Part shown: piece by piece, positions 46,320-55,721 of the stretch
Layout of the letters: each line of letters begins with the position of its first letter
Position numbering within the stretch: position 1 is the first letter of the stretch
Origin: Francisella sp. LA112445
Lineage (GTDB): Bacteria > Pseudomonadota > Gammaproteobacteria > Francisellales > Francisellaceae
Length of the DNA: 64,000 nt
Reading direction: 5' to 3'
Assembly: GCF_012224145.1 (NCBI RefSeq)
Contig: NZ_CP041030.1
Coordinates: forward strand, 992,001-1,056,000
Position numbers and translations under genes: made by a program
Notes under the pieces: model-generated
The model's input: the letters and a program-made list of their open reading frames with translations, nothing else
Databases searched by the model: none
Told to the model about the DNA's origin: nothing

Positions 46320-46580
46320 CTATTTTTTACTTAAGATTTTATCAGCATTAGCCTTTAATTCTGTAAAGCCACCGATATGTTCATCATCAACAAATATTTG
46401 TGGTACTGTTGAGATAGGGTAGCTAACTTTACCACTTTGATTCATCTCATCGTAAAACTTAGCACGTTGAGCATAATCATCCATAACAATTTCATCAAAA
46501 GCTATATCATTCTCATCAAACCATTGCTTTGCCCAAACACAAAAAGGACAACCATTTCTGCTATATATTTTTACTTTCAT
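46320..46580 (-). CDS. Glutaredoxin
   Basis: An 86-residue glutaredoxin with CPFC at residues 11-14, STVPQIFVDD (cis-Pro) and HIGGF. It probably reduces ribonucleotide reductase disulfides. Over the first 47 residues it is identical to the glutaredoxin domain of NrdB at 29 positions without gaps, so one arose by duplication of the other. It sits between nrdA (3 bases upstream) and nrdB (10 bases downstream). Confidence 0.94.
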   Translation of the reverse strand: MKVKIYSRNGCPFCVWAKQWFDENDIAFDEIVMDDYAQRAKFYDEMNQSGKVSYPISTVPQIFVDDEHIGGFTELKANADKILSKK

Positions 46581-46583
46581 ATT

Positions 46584-48356
46584 TTATCCTTCACAAGCGA
46601 TACATTCATTTTCAGATTGCTTAATCTCAGAGAACTCAACAAGTCTTTGTTTCTCTACTTTCTTAGAAATATTTTCGGCTCTATTAGAAGTTTCTGTTCT
46701 TAAATAATATAAGCCTTTGCAACCATATTTCCAAGCATTAAAGTGAACTTTATGTAAATATTCTCTAGATGCTCCAGCAGGGAAGAAAATATTCAAAGAT
46801 TGACCTTGGCATAGGTATCTCTGACGCTCTCCACCTAGATATACAACCCAGTCTTGATCCATTTCAATAGCTGTTTTAAATACATCTTTTACTTCTTTGC
46901 TTAAGAAGTCTAACTGCTGTACCGAACCACCATTAGTAATAATATCAGACCAAACTTCTTCATTATTTCTACCAACTTTCTCAAGCTCTTGCTCTAGGTA
47001 TTTATTTTTTGTTAGATGTGAACCAACTCTTGTTCTAGATGTAAATGCATTTGCTTTCCAAGGCTCAATACTAGGAGAAGTGTTAAGGATTAAAGAGCTA
47101 TTAGCATTTGGAGCAATAGCTAATAAGTGTGCATTTCTACGACCACTGCCAGCCATATCAGGTGCCTCACCTTTTTCTTTGCCTAAGATTAGTGTTTCTT
47201 CTACAGCTTGGTCTTTTATTCTCTTAAATATTTCTTCATTAATCTCTTTAGCTCTTTGAGATTCAAAAGCTACGCGGTGTTTTTGTAGGTATGAATGAAA
47301 GCCCATAGCTCCAAGACCAAGGCTTCTCTCTCGAGATGCACTATATCTTGCTTTAGATATCTCATCTCCAGCATGATCAATAAAGAATTGTAATACATTA
47401 TCTAAGAACCTAATTAAGTCTTTGATAAGTGTTGTATCTTTCCACTCATCATATTTTTCTAAGTTTACAGAAGATAGGCAACATACTGCAGTACGATTTT
47501 CATCTGTAACTAAGTGGATTTCATTACATAGGTTTGAACCTTTGATAGTTAATCCAAGTTCTTTTTGAGATTTTGGCAATGCTCTATTTGCAGTATCTAT
47601 AAAGTTTAGATACGGTTCACCTGTACGATAGCGAGTCTCAAGTATTGTTTCCCAAATTTTACGAGCTTTAACCACATCTCTTACAGTTTTGTCATCAGGA
47701 TCAACAAGTTTCCAATCTTCATCATTAGCTACCGCTTGCATAAAGTCATCTGTAAGATTTACAGCATGATGAAGGTTAAGACATTTTCTATTAACATCAC
47801 CTGTAGGTACACGGATACCTAAAAACTCAACAATATCTGGATGTGATACATCCATATAAGCAGCATATGAGCCTTTACGAGTTTTACCTTGTCTATAAGC
47901 TACCATATCAGCATCAACTGTATGCATAAATGGTATTGGACCTGGAGCTTTATCTGAGACAGCTCTTACATTTGACCAGTGTCCACCAACACCACCACCT
48001 TTTACAGATAACCATCTTAATTCAGAAGAGTGCTCAATAAGTCCTTCCAATGAATCTGGCACATATGATAAGAAACAGCTAATAGGTAGCGATTTAACTT
48101 TTGCACCAGGTAAAGGAGCGTTAGAAAGTACAGGTGATGCAAACATAAACCAACCGTTAGATGCAGCATCATATATACGTTGTGCTAAATTAGTGTCTCC
48201 AAATGAGTACGCCACAGCAGCTCTAGCAAAAGCATATTGAGGAGAAGGCTCATTCTCCAAGCAATAGTAGTTTGTAAGAAGTTGTAAAGCTTGCTCTGAA
48301 AGCTCACGATCTTTGGATAAATTAATATTAATGCCAAGATAGTTTTTGTCAGACAT
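46584..48356 (-). CDS. nrdA: Ribonucleotide reductase alpha subunit, no ATP-cone
   Basis: NrdA reduces ribonucleoside diphosphates. Catalytic residues: ISCFLSYVPDSLEG (first redox Cys), GSNLCNEIHL (Asn, radical Cys, Glu) and TAVCCLSSVNL (second redox Cys); the tail ends ECIACEG, giving the CxxC shuttle. Length is only 590, because the roughly 90-residue N-terminal ATP-cone seen in E. coli NrdA (761 residues) is missing; the protein starts close to the catalytic region. Overall activity control by dATP through this subunit is therefore unlikely. First gene of the operon. Confidence 0.95.
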   Translation of the reverse strand: MSDKNYLGININLSKDRELSEQALQLLTNYYCLENEPSPQYAFARAAVAYSFGDTNLAQRIYDAASNGWFMFASPVLSNAPLPGAKVKSLPISCFLSYVPDSLEGLIEHSSELRWLSVKGGGVGGHWSNVRAVSDKAPGPIPFMHTVDADMVAYRQGKTRKGSYAAYMDVSHPDIVEFLGIRVPTGDVNRKCLNLHHAVNLTDDFMQAVANDEDWKLVDPDDKTVRDVVKARKIWETILETRYRTGEPYLNFIDTANRALPKSQKELGLTIKGSNLCNEIHLVTDENRTAVCCLSSVNLEKYDEWKDTTLIKDLIRFLDNVLQFFIDHAGDEISKARYSASRERSLGLGAMGFHSYLQKHRVAFESQRAKEINEEIFKRIKDQAVEETLILGKEKGEAPDMAGSGRRNAHLLAIAPNANSSLILNTSPSIEPWKANAFTSRTRVGSHLTKNKYLEQELEKVGRNNEEVWSDIITNGGSVQQLDFLSKEVKDVFKTAIEMDQDWVVYLGGERQRYLCQGQSLNIFFPAGASREYLHKVHFNAWKYGCKGLYYLRTETSNRAENISKKVEKQRLVEFSEIKQSENECIACEG

Positions 48357-48390
48357 AGTAAAACCTACTTTAATGTATTTTTAATATTGA

Positions 48391-48417
48391 GAATGTATAC
48401 TAATATGGTATACATTC
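48391..48417 (-). promoter_or_regulatory. Perfect 27-bp palindrome upstream of nrdA
   Basis: The arms GAATGTATAC (48391-48400) and GTATACATTC (48408-48417) flank a 7-base AT-rich centre. It lies 34-61 bases ahead of the nrdA start, in the nrdA-mdh gap, which suggests an operator. It does not clearly match the paired NrdR boxes (consensus about ACACwATATmTwGT). The same 10-7-10 geometry occurs upstream of the MFS gene at 20714, with different sequence. Confidence 0.55.
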
Positions 48418-48520
48418 GAATTTATATGTAAAATTTTATCAATTTTTTTAGATTTTAAAATACTAAATAGTTAAATATTATTCTTGACTTTGTAGAATGA
48501 GTTTTAAGATGTAGATAGTA

Positions 48521-48541
48521 TAAGGATTAGTTAGATCCTTA
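48521..48541 (-). terminator. Small hairpin after mdh
   Basis: TAAGGAT (48521-48527) pairs with ATCCTTA (48535-48541) around 7 bases, 9 bases beyond the mdh stop on the minus strand. The stem is short and no clear U-tract follows, so terminator function is only possible. Confidence 0.3.
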
Positions 48542-48550
48542 ATAAAAAAT

Positions 48551-49555
<1,005 letters not shown>

Positions 49556-49657
49556 TTATAATTATACATAATTATTTGCTTGTTATTCAATGAAAACTTT
49601 TGTAACAACTATAGTTTATATTTATAATAGTATTCAAATAAACTTATCTACTTATAT

Positions 49658-50170
49658 ATGCAAAAGAAATATATACAAAATATAGGTTTATACTTAGGTA
49701 TTATAGGTCTTATAATATTTATGTTTGGCCTAACTGAGACGAATGTTTCTGATAAGAATGTAATTGTATTAGTAGCGACATTTTTCTTATTTATTTCAGC
49801 TGCTATACAAAAAGAGCCATTTTTCAGTGGTTCGCAGGCTATAGCGTTTATTAGTGCTATTATGGTTTTTTTTCAAGTACAAAAGACATATAACTTAGGA
49901 GTTTTTATATTTCTAGTAGTTGTATTTTGTATTTACTATTTTAGTAAACACAAATTAAATATACCAAGAGTGTTTGCTTTTATCGGTCTGATATCTTTAT
50001 CTTTAGGTATACTTTTAGGTAGAAATGAGCCAATGGTTGTATGTGGGGTTGTTTTAGCAATTTATGCGATATTTTCTATAAAAGAAGGTTTTAGTGTAGG
50101 TTGGGTATTTTTGATACTCAATATCTTATTTGCAATAGTCGCAGCTAATGCATTATACGGATTTTATTAA
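49658..50170 (+). CDS. Small integral membrane protein, unknown
   Basis: A 170-residue protein made of about six hydrophobic segments with short loops and a basic N-terminus. No motif is recognised. It precedes coq7 by 14 bases and is probably co-transcribed, so a membrane or quinone-related role is conceivable but not shown. Its promoter lies in the 147-base divergent gap shared with mdh. Confidence 0.7.
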   Translation: MQKKYIQNIGLYLGIIGLIIFMFGLTETNVSDKNVIVLVATFFLFISAAIQKEPFFSGSQAIAFISAIMVFFQVQKTYNLGVFIFLVVVFCIYYFSKHKLNIPRVFAFIGLISLSLGILLGRNEPMVVCGVVLAIYAIFSIKEGFSVGWVFLILNILFAIVAANALYGFY

Positions 50171-50184
50171 GTGGGTAATCGATT

Positions 50185-50820
50185 ATGAGAAAGTTATCAT
50201 TTTTAGATAGAGTTATTGAGGAACTTGATAGTTATGCAAGGTTTACAAAAGCTCCTTTGAATCCTAATAGAAAATCGCCTAGCAGTGATATAGCTGATGG
50301 TAAATTATCTGATGAGGATAAGAAACATGCTGCTGGTTTGATGAGAGTTGATTATACTGGAGAAATTTGTGCCCAAGGTTTATATAGAGGGCAAGCTAGT
50401 GTAGCAAAATCAGCTGAAACTAAGGAGCATTTATACATGGCCGCAGATGAAGAATACGATCATCTAGCATGGTGTGGTGAAAGGCTTCAAGAGTTAGATG
50501 CTCAACCTAGCTTACTGAATCCTTTTTGGTACTGGGCGTCATTTGGGATCGGTGCAACAGCAGGCTCAATAAGTGATAGTTTAAGTTATGGGTTTGTTAT
50601 TGAGACAGAAAAACAAGTAATGAAGCATTTAGACTCACATTTAAAAAGCTTACCTGTAAATGATAATCGCTCACGTGAGATACTTAAACAAATGTATATA
50701 GATGAGTCAGAGCATGCGATTGAAGCAGAAAAGGCAGGAGGTAAAAAACTTCCTAAACCTGTTAAAATGATTATGAAGCTACAATCAAAAGTTATGACAA
50801 CTCTTGCGTATAGATTTTAG
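50185..50820 (+). CDS. coq7: 2-Polyprenyl-3-methyl-6-methoxy-1,4-benzoquinol hydroxylase
   Basis: Coq7 is the carboxylate-bridged diiron hydroxylase of ubiquinone synthesis. Its iron ligands are visible in repeated helices: YTGEICAQGLYRGQ (Glu near 55), DEEYDHLAWC (ExxH near 89), FVIETEKQV and DESEHAIEAE (ExxH near 177). Length 211 is normal. It overlaps by 4 bases with the convergent SLT-like gene. Confidence 0.93.
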   Translation: MRKLSFLDRVIEELDSYARFTKAPLNPNRKSPSSDIADGKLSDEDKKHAAGLMRVDYTGEICAQGLYRGQASVAKSAETKEHLYMAADEEYDHLAWCGERLQELDAQPSLLNPFWYWASFGIGATAGSISDSLSYGFVIETEKQVMKHLDSHLKSLPVNDNRSREILKQMYIDESEHAIEAEKAGGKKLPKPVKMIMKLQSKVMTTLAYRF

Positions 50821-51374
50821 ATTTTACAATCTTCAAGTTCTAGGTTATATACCTGACTTTTAAGTCTTACTTTCGCAGCTATTGCTTCTCTATGTAACAT
50901 GGAGCTGCTTTTATGTGGATTATCCATATAGTTTCTATAGCCTCCTTCTCCTAGCATATATGCTAAATATAGATCAAAGCTATCAGAGGCTTTTATATCG
51001 AGTTTATGAGCTAATCGTGCCATATACCAATCAACAAACTCAACACTATCATTGAAATTATTACGTTTAGCGTTAGGCTCAACATCTCTTTGAAAAACTT
51101 TCCATGTACCATTTAATGCTTGAGCATAGCCAAATGCCGATGAGTGAGAATTTTTTACATTTGCATGAAACTTTGATTCTTGATGTATAATAGCTAAAGT
51201 AAAAGCTGGAGAAATATTATATTTATTATTAGCTTTGATTAAAGACTTTTTCCAACTAGGGTGATATTTCAATATTTGGCAAATATTTGTATTCGATGGA
51301 TAATCAGTTTTAGCAAAAATATTTGTTGGATTTAGAACAAATAATATAAGTGTAATTAAAAATAGTTTTTTCAT
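50817..51374 (-). CDS. Secreted SLT-type lysozyme-fold protein, copy 1
   Basis: A 185-residue protein with a signal peptide (about 1-21, ending NIFA) and a transglycosylase SLT-like domain: LAIIHQESKFHANV has the catalytic Glu, SSAFGYAQALNGTW matches the GxxQ region, and YMLGEGGYRNY the C-terminal Tyr motif. It would cleave peptidoglycan. It is paralogous to the next gene, 7 bases upstream, from which it differs in lacking a lipobox. Confidence 0.85.
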   Translation of the reverse strand: MKKLFLITLILFVLNPTNIFAKTDYPSNTNICQILKYHPSWKKSLIKANNKYNISPAFTLAIIHQESKFHANVKNSHSSAFGYAQALNGTWKVFQRDVEPNAKRNNFNDSVEFVDWYMARLAHKLDIKASDSFDLYLAYMLGEGGYRNYMDNPHKSSSMLHREAIAAKVRLKSQVYNLELEDCKI

Positions 51375-51381
51375 TAAAGTT

Positions 51382-51951
51382 TTAGATTTTACAGTTTTTA
51401 AATTGTGATTGGTAAACTCTAGTATAGTTACTAACTTTTTCGGCTATTTTTTTATCTTCTTGTATTTTTGCTTTATTTTTAAATGTGCCTGATTTGTAAC
51501 GTTTAAATCCTGTAGCTCCAAGCATATATGCCATATATAAGTTTTTGCTATCTGTCATACGTAGTTTTAAACTCTTTGAAAGTTGCGACATATACCAGCC
51601 TATAAACTGTACGCTGTCATCAAAATTATTCCGTTTAGCATTTGATTTGACATCCTCTTGGAAATGTTTCCAGGTACCATCAACTGCTTGAGCATAACCA
51701 TATGCTGAAGAGTATTTGCTTTTAGCATTTGCATCAAATTTAGATTCTTGATAAATAATTGCCATAGCAAAAGCAGGAGGAAGGTTATATTTATCTTGGG
51801 CTGTTTTTAGAGATTTTTTCCAACTAGAGTACTGAGCTAATATTTCGCAAGCCCCCATTTTATCATCAATTTTTGTATTTTCAGAACAACTTGAGATTAT
51901 AATGATCAAAAATATTAGTAATAAATATTTAAAGTTAAAAGTTTTTTGCAT
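51382..51951 (-). CDS. SLT-type lysozyme-fold lipoprotein, copy 2
   Basis: A 189-residue paralogue of the preceding gene: AIIYQESKFDANA (catalytic Glu), SSAYGYAQAVDGTW, and SVQFIGWYMSQL are shared. The N-terminus ends IIISSC, a lipobox with Cys at about residue 22, so it should be membrane-anchored. The pair are probably one transcript, first the lipoprotein, then the soluble form. Confidence 0.86.
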   Translation of the reverse strand: MQKTFNFKYLLLIFLIIIISSCSENTKIDDKMGACEILAQYSSWKKSLKTAQDKYNLPPAFAMAIIYQESKFDANAKSKYSSAYGYAQAVDGTWKHFQEDVKSNAKRNNFDDSVQFIGWYMSQLSKSLKLRMTDSKNLYMAYMLGATGFKRYKSGTFKNKAKIQEDKKIAEKVSNYTRVYQSQFKNCKI

Positions 51952-52027
51952 ATTAAATTTAAATCAACTGCTAATACATATAAGGGTAAATTATATAGAT
52001 TTACATTTCTAGGGATAATGAAAATAT

Positions 52028-52771
52028 TTAATGATTAAAATCATCTCCTATAATTGATTTGATAACAATTCCAGCTATAGTTAGGCCAAATAAAGAGGGC
52101 ATATAGCTCAGAGTACCATTTGTAGCTCTAGATCTACCTAGTTGGTTTGGTTCAGGATCTTTAGGAGGTAGGGGGGCTATACCTTTTTCAGTTGAGAAAA
52201 CAGCTTTTATACCTTTTTTGACTTTTTGTTTTTTTAGACGAGTACGCATAGCCCTTGCTAATGCACAAACATCTGTCTTATAAATATCGGCAACTTTAAT
52301 CTGTGTAGGATCAGTTTTTCCTCCAGCTCCCATACTTGATATAGTTTTTAATCCTAACTCATGTGCAGTTTTTACTAGATTTACTTTAGCATTTAATGTA
52401 TCTATAGCATCTATAACATAGTCATATTTATATTGAGTAAGTAGTTCATTAGTATTTTCTGGATTTATAAAAGTTTCTAGAGCATTAACGTTACATTCTG
52501 GATTTATATCTTTTATACGCTTTTTCATAACTTCAACTTTAGGCATACCAACAGTGCTTTGCAATGCTATAAGTTGACGGTTAATATTTGATGGATCAAC
52601 AACATCCATATCAACTATTGTTAAATTACCTACACCTGCTCGTGCTAATGCTTCTATAACAAATGATCCAACACCGCCGCAACCGGCTATAAAGATATTA
52701 GCATCCTCTAATTTCTTTATACCTTGATCATTAACTAAAATACCTGTTCTTTCTGTTATTTCTTTAATCAT
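52028..52771 (-). CDS. tcdA: tRNA threonylcarbamoyladenosine dehydratase
   Basis: TcdA (CsdL) is a ThiF/E1-like ATP enzyme that cyclises t6A37 to ct6A in tRNA. It shows GCGGVGSFVIEALARAGVG (near 30), DMDVVDPSNINRQ, IDAIDTLNAK and the GAGGKTDPTQIKVADIYKT segment typical of the group. Length 247 is normal. This ties to tsaB at the window start, which makes the t6A substrate. It is separated by 1 base from the secreted hydrolase upstream on the same strand. Confidence 0.92.
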   Translation of the reverse strand: MIKEITERTGILVNDQGIKKLEDANIFIAGCGGVGSFVIEALARAGVGNLTIVDMDVVDPSNINRQLIALQSTVGMPKVEVMKKRIKDINPECNVNALETFINPENTNELLTQYKYDYVIDAIDTLNAKVNLVKTAHELGLKTISSMGAGGKTDPTQIKVADIYKTDVCALARAMRTRLKKQKVKKGIKAVFSTEKGIAPLPPKDPEPNQLGRSRATNGTLSYMPSLFGLTIAGIVIKSIIGDDFNH

Positions 52772-52772
52772 A

Positions 52773-54272
52773 TTATGAGTAAACCCTATTCATATCATTT
52801 ATATAATTATATGCAAATAAGTTAGCATAAACTTCTCCAGTTACATGATCTATTTCATTTATATCAAGATTAACTGGTAACCAATCAATGCTACTGGTTA
52901 AAATTTTATCATTATCTAATACAAAACCATCTACTATAGCATTAGCATTTTTCATAAATTTATAATAGTTTAGAGGGGTAACAACAGAATCTTCTTTAAG
53001 AGCAAATAAATACATAGGTGTTCTAGTTTTTTCACCCTGATTTACAATATCTGCTTGTTTCATTGCTTTTATTAACTCTTTATTGGTAAATATCTTTTGG
53101 TTAAATAAGTCATACATTGAATTGTTGCCAGTAGGTATACCATAGTGTGAAGCAGACTCTTGGTTGGGATATTTCTTATATAATGCACTATTAAATATAG
53201 CAGTGGCAAAAGCTGTATTAGGAATATGTTTCTGTAGGAAAAGATTAGCAAATGTATAATGTTTGCCCTGGAGATTACACTTACCTTGAGAGAAAGTTGA
53301 ACATTGCATATTAAAGAATGCACTATCAAAATCTCTTATGCTAATATCCTTTGAAGTATTTCCATAGTGTAAATAGCTCATAAAAGTGTTAGACATAAGC
53401 CCAGGCTTTAAAATAGTTGTTATCAGCTTACTATGTATAGCATATTTATCAGAGTCATTATTATCAGTCATAAAATTTAGTGTAGTTTGACTGATATCAT
53501 AAGCACCACTTAAACCTGCAGCTGCCCTATATTTGTATAGACTATTTAACTTACTAACACCTTTACAATTACCTCGCCACCCTAAACATTTGGCGCTCCA
53601 TATTGAATAAGCTCCACCTTCTGAATATCCTACAGAATAAAGGTTTAAATGTTTGTTTTTTGTAAATTTATATTTATCACGAATGTCTTGACTAACATTG
53701 TTTAACATATCAACCGCGGTATTTACTGTTTGTCTTGGGTAGAGAACATATGGATGGAAATTTTTATAATCATCTCCTTGCCCTATATAATCTGGAGCAA
53801 CAACGATGTATCCATTAGCTGCATAAATAGCTGCATAAATCGTATTAAAAAGTGTACTTGTTTTATTATCTTTACTTAAATTAGAAGCGACTCCTGCATT
53901 ATCAAAAATAGTAGGATGATAGTATATTACTACTCCTTTTGGATCTTTTGTTTCAGGTAACATTAACAGTCCTGATACATTAGACTCAACTTTACCTGTA
54001 GCAGGGAAAGAGTTTGTCGTGCTATAAGTTACTTTATTTAACTCGATATCTTTAATATTTTTATTAGCCAGAGACTCAACATTGATACCGTAATTTTTAA
54101 CATTTTGTATATTTTTTTGACAATCTTCTTTAGAGAGCTTTTTATTGCAGAAATATTTTGTGAGATAGTTTTTTTCAACTTCCTGAGTTTTCCATACAGT
54201 TGTATCAACGATTTTTGTATATCCCAGTGTGGATATTAGAAATAAACTAGTTAGTAAGGCAGTTTTTTTCAT
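52773..54272 (-). CDS. Secreted alpha/beta hydrolase
   Basis: A 499-residue protein with a signal peptide (about 1-19). VVIYYHPTIFDNAG (oxyanion region near 115), APDYIGQGDD (near 159) and the nucleophile elbow VGYSEGGAYS (Ser 217) define an alpha/beta hydrolase of the secretory lipase/esterase kind. Likely acid and base are Asp in LFALKEDSVV (near 430) and His in NEIDHVTGE (near 478). Substrate unknown. It lies 1 base upstream of tcdA, so they may be co-transcribed. Confidence 0.8.
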   Translation of the reverse strand: MKKTALLTSLFLISTLGYTKIVDTTVWKTQEVEKNYLTKYFCNKKLSKEDCQKNIQNVKNYGINVESLANKNIKDIELNKVTYSTTNSFPATGKVESNVSGLLMLPETKDPKGVVIYYHPTIFDNAGVASNLSKDNKTSTLFNTIYAAIYAANGYIVVAPDYIGQGDDYKNFHPYVLYPRQTVNTAVDMLNNVSQDIRDKYKFTKNKHLNLYSVGYSEGGAYSIWSAKCLGWRGNCKGVSKLNSLYKYRAAAGLSGAYDISQTTLNFMTDNNDSDKYAIHSKLITTILKPGLMSNTFMSYLHYGNTSKDISIRDFDSAFFNMQCSTFSQGKCNLQGKHYTFANLFLQKHIPNTAFATAIFNSALYKKYPNQESASHYGIPTGNNSMYDLFNQKIFTNKELIKAMKQADIVNQGEKTRTPMYLFALKEDSVVTPLNYYKFMKNANAIVDGFVLDNDKILTSSIDWLPVNLDINEIDHVTGEVYANLFAYNYINDMNRVYS

Positions 54273-54341
54273 CGCTATAAATTATTTTAAAAGATATAAA
54301 GTATATTTTATCAATTATTTATATTAGATGTCTTACTTTTG

Positions 54342-54923
54342 TTAATCTAAGTTAATATTTCTCACATCAGTAACAGTCATACCTGCTTTTAAAGCATTTA
54401 TCAAACCAGGAACGCCGTCTTCAAAAACATGACACTCTTGACTCTTAACATTATATTTCTCGGCTAATAGAGTAAAAGCTTTAGGAGAGTCCTTACTTGG
54501 GTGGTTATCATCAGCAGTAATGATCTCATCAAATAAATCGGTAAGCTCTAATATATCTAAAGATTTATATACATTATCTTTTTTACCTCCTGATATCACT
54601 ACCATTGGGATTTTTTTATAGTAATGTCTAACTAAATCAACAACCGGTTCAATAGGGGTAGTATTATCCAGAAACCTGTAAGAAGTAGTTTTAATTTCTT
54701 CTGCAATAATAGGGGTTTGTTTACTATCAAAATTAAAAACTTTTTTCAGAATAGCTTCACTTGGTAAGCCATTATATTTTTCTAGATCGATCGGTGTGAT
54801 AGTGATATTTTTTCTACCTAAGACATCTATCCAAGCGTTAGTATGTATGTGCATGTTGTTTGCAATAGTTCCATCACAATCAAAAATTAAAAGTTTAGTA
54901 TTTTTATGAACAGGTAAAAGCAT
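54342..54923 (-). CDS. HAD-superfamily hydrolase (beta-phosphoglucomutase-like)
   Basis: A 193-residue HAD phosphatase: LIFDCDGTIANN (motif I, Asp nucleophile), VVISGGKKDNVYKS (motif II), and HVFEDGVPGLINALKAGM (motif IV) are all clear. The cap-domain size fits the beta-phosphoglucomutase/YqaB group, which act on small sugar phosphates. Substrate not known. It is a single gene divergent from ahpC. Confidence 0.85.
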   Translation of the reverse strand: MLLPVHKNTKLLIFDCDGTIANNMHIHTNAWIDVLGRKNITITPIDLEKYNGLPSEAILKKVFNFDSKQTPIIAEEIKTTSYRFLDNTTPIEPVVDLVRHYYKKIPMVVISGGKKDNVYKSLDILELTDLFDEIITADDNHPSKDSPKAFTLLAEKYNVKSQECHVFEDGVPGLINALKAGMTVTDVRNINLD

Positions 54924-54975
54924 AGTGTTTTATATTGTTACATTAAGTGCAAAGTATTATATACAATAAATGTTG

Positions 54976-55004
54976 TTGACATAAGAGTAAATAATGCGCA
55001 AAAT
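54976..55004 (+). promoter_or_regulatory. Candidate ahpC promoter
   Basis: A perfect TTGACA at 54976-54981 is followed 17 bases later by CAAAAT (54999-55004), a poor -10 match. It lies 58 bases before the ahpC start. A weak -10 would fit an activator-dependent promoter (OxyR regulates ahpC in many bacteria), but no OxyR site was recognised. Confidence 0.35.
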
Positions 55005-55061
55005 TAGTATCGTTAAATTTGATAAATAACCATAAAAATTTACTAAATGGAGGAATGTATT

Positions 55062-55661
55062 ATGGTATTAGTAGGAAAAAAAGCTCCTGTATTTAATGCA
55101 CCAGCTGTACTAGGCGATGGTGAGATAGTAGATAATTATGATTTTGCAAAAGCTATTCAAGGTAAATATTCTGTAGTAGTATTTTACCCATTAGACTTTA
55201 CATTTGTCTGTCCATCTGAGCTAATAGCTTTAGATAAAAGAACAGCTAAGTTAAAAGAGCTAGGTGTAGAAGTTGTTTCTGTATCTATTGACTCTCACTT
55301 TACTCATAATGCTTGGAGAAATACTCCAGTAAATGAAGGTGGTATCGGACCAGTTAAATACACTATGGTTGCAGATATAAACCAAGAAATCGTAAAAGCT
55401 TATGATGTTCAGTCTGAAGGTGGTATGGCATTTAGAGGTACTTTCTTGATTGATAGAGATGGTGTTGTTCGTCATCAAGTGGTTAACGATCTTCCATTAG
55501 GTAGAAATATGGATGAAGTTATCAGAATGGTTGAAGCTTTACAATTCCATGAAGAGCATGGTGAAGTTTGTCCTGCTGGTTGGAACAAAGGTGATGAAGG
55601 TATGAAAGCTTCTCCTGAGGGTGTTGCAGAATACTTATCTGGTCACGTTGTAGATTTATAA
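55062..55661 (+). CDS. ahpC: Peroxiredoxin AhpC/Prx (2-Cys)
   Basis: A typical 2-Cys peroxiredoxin that reduces H2O2 and organic peroxides. FYPLDFTFVCPSE holds the peroxidatic Cys (near 49) and GEVCPAGW the resolving Cys (near 170). I use the ATG at 55062 (MVLVGKKAPVF, 199 residues), since a perfect GGAGG at 55049-55053 precedes it; the open frame's earlier ATG at 55047 overlaps that ribosome-binding site. No ahpF reductase gene is adjacent. Confidence 0.94.
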   Translation: MVLVGKKAPVFNAPAVLGDGEIVDNYDFAKAIQGKYSVVVFYPLDFTFVCPSELIALDKRTAKLKELGVEVVSVSIDSHFTHNAWRNTPVNEGGIGPVKYTMVADINQEIVKAYDVQSEGGMAFRGTFLIDRDGVVRHQVVNDLPLGRNMDEVIRMVEALQFHEEHGEVCPAGWNKGDEGMKASPEGVAEYLSGHVVDL

Positions 55662-55721
55662 TTTGAATAATTTTCAATAAAGTACTATTCTTTAAAATTC
55701 CTTATTTTCTAAGCTGCATAG

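Noticed and set aside
48391-48417. NrdR box pair upstream of nrdA
   Set aside because: The sequence is a single palindrome with GTATAC arms and not two 16-bp boxes about 15 bp apart; I kept it as an unidentified operator.
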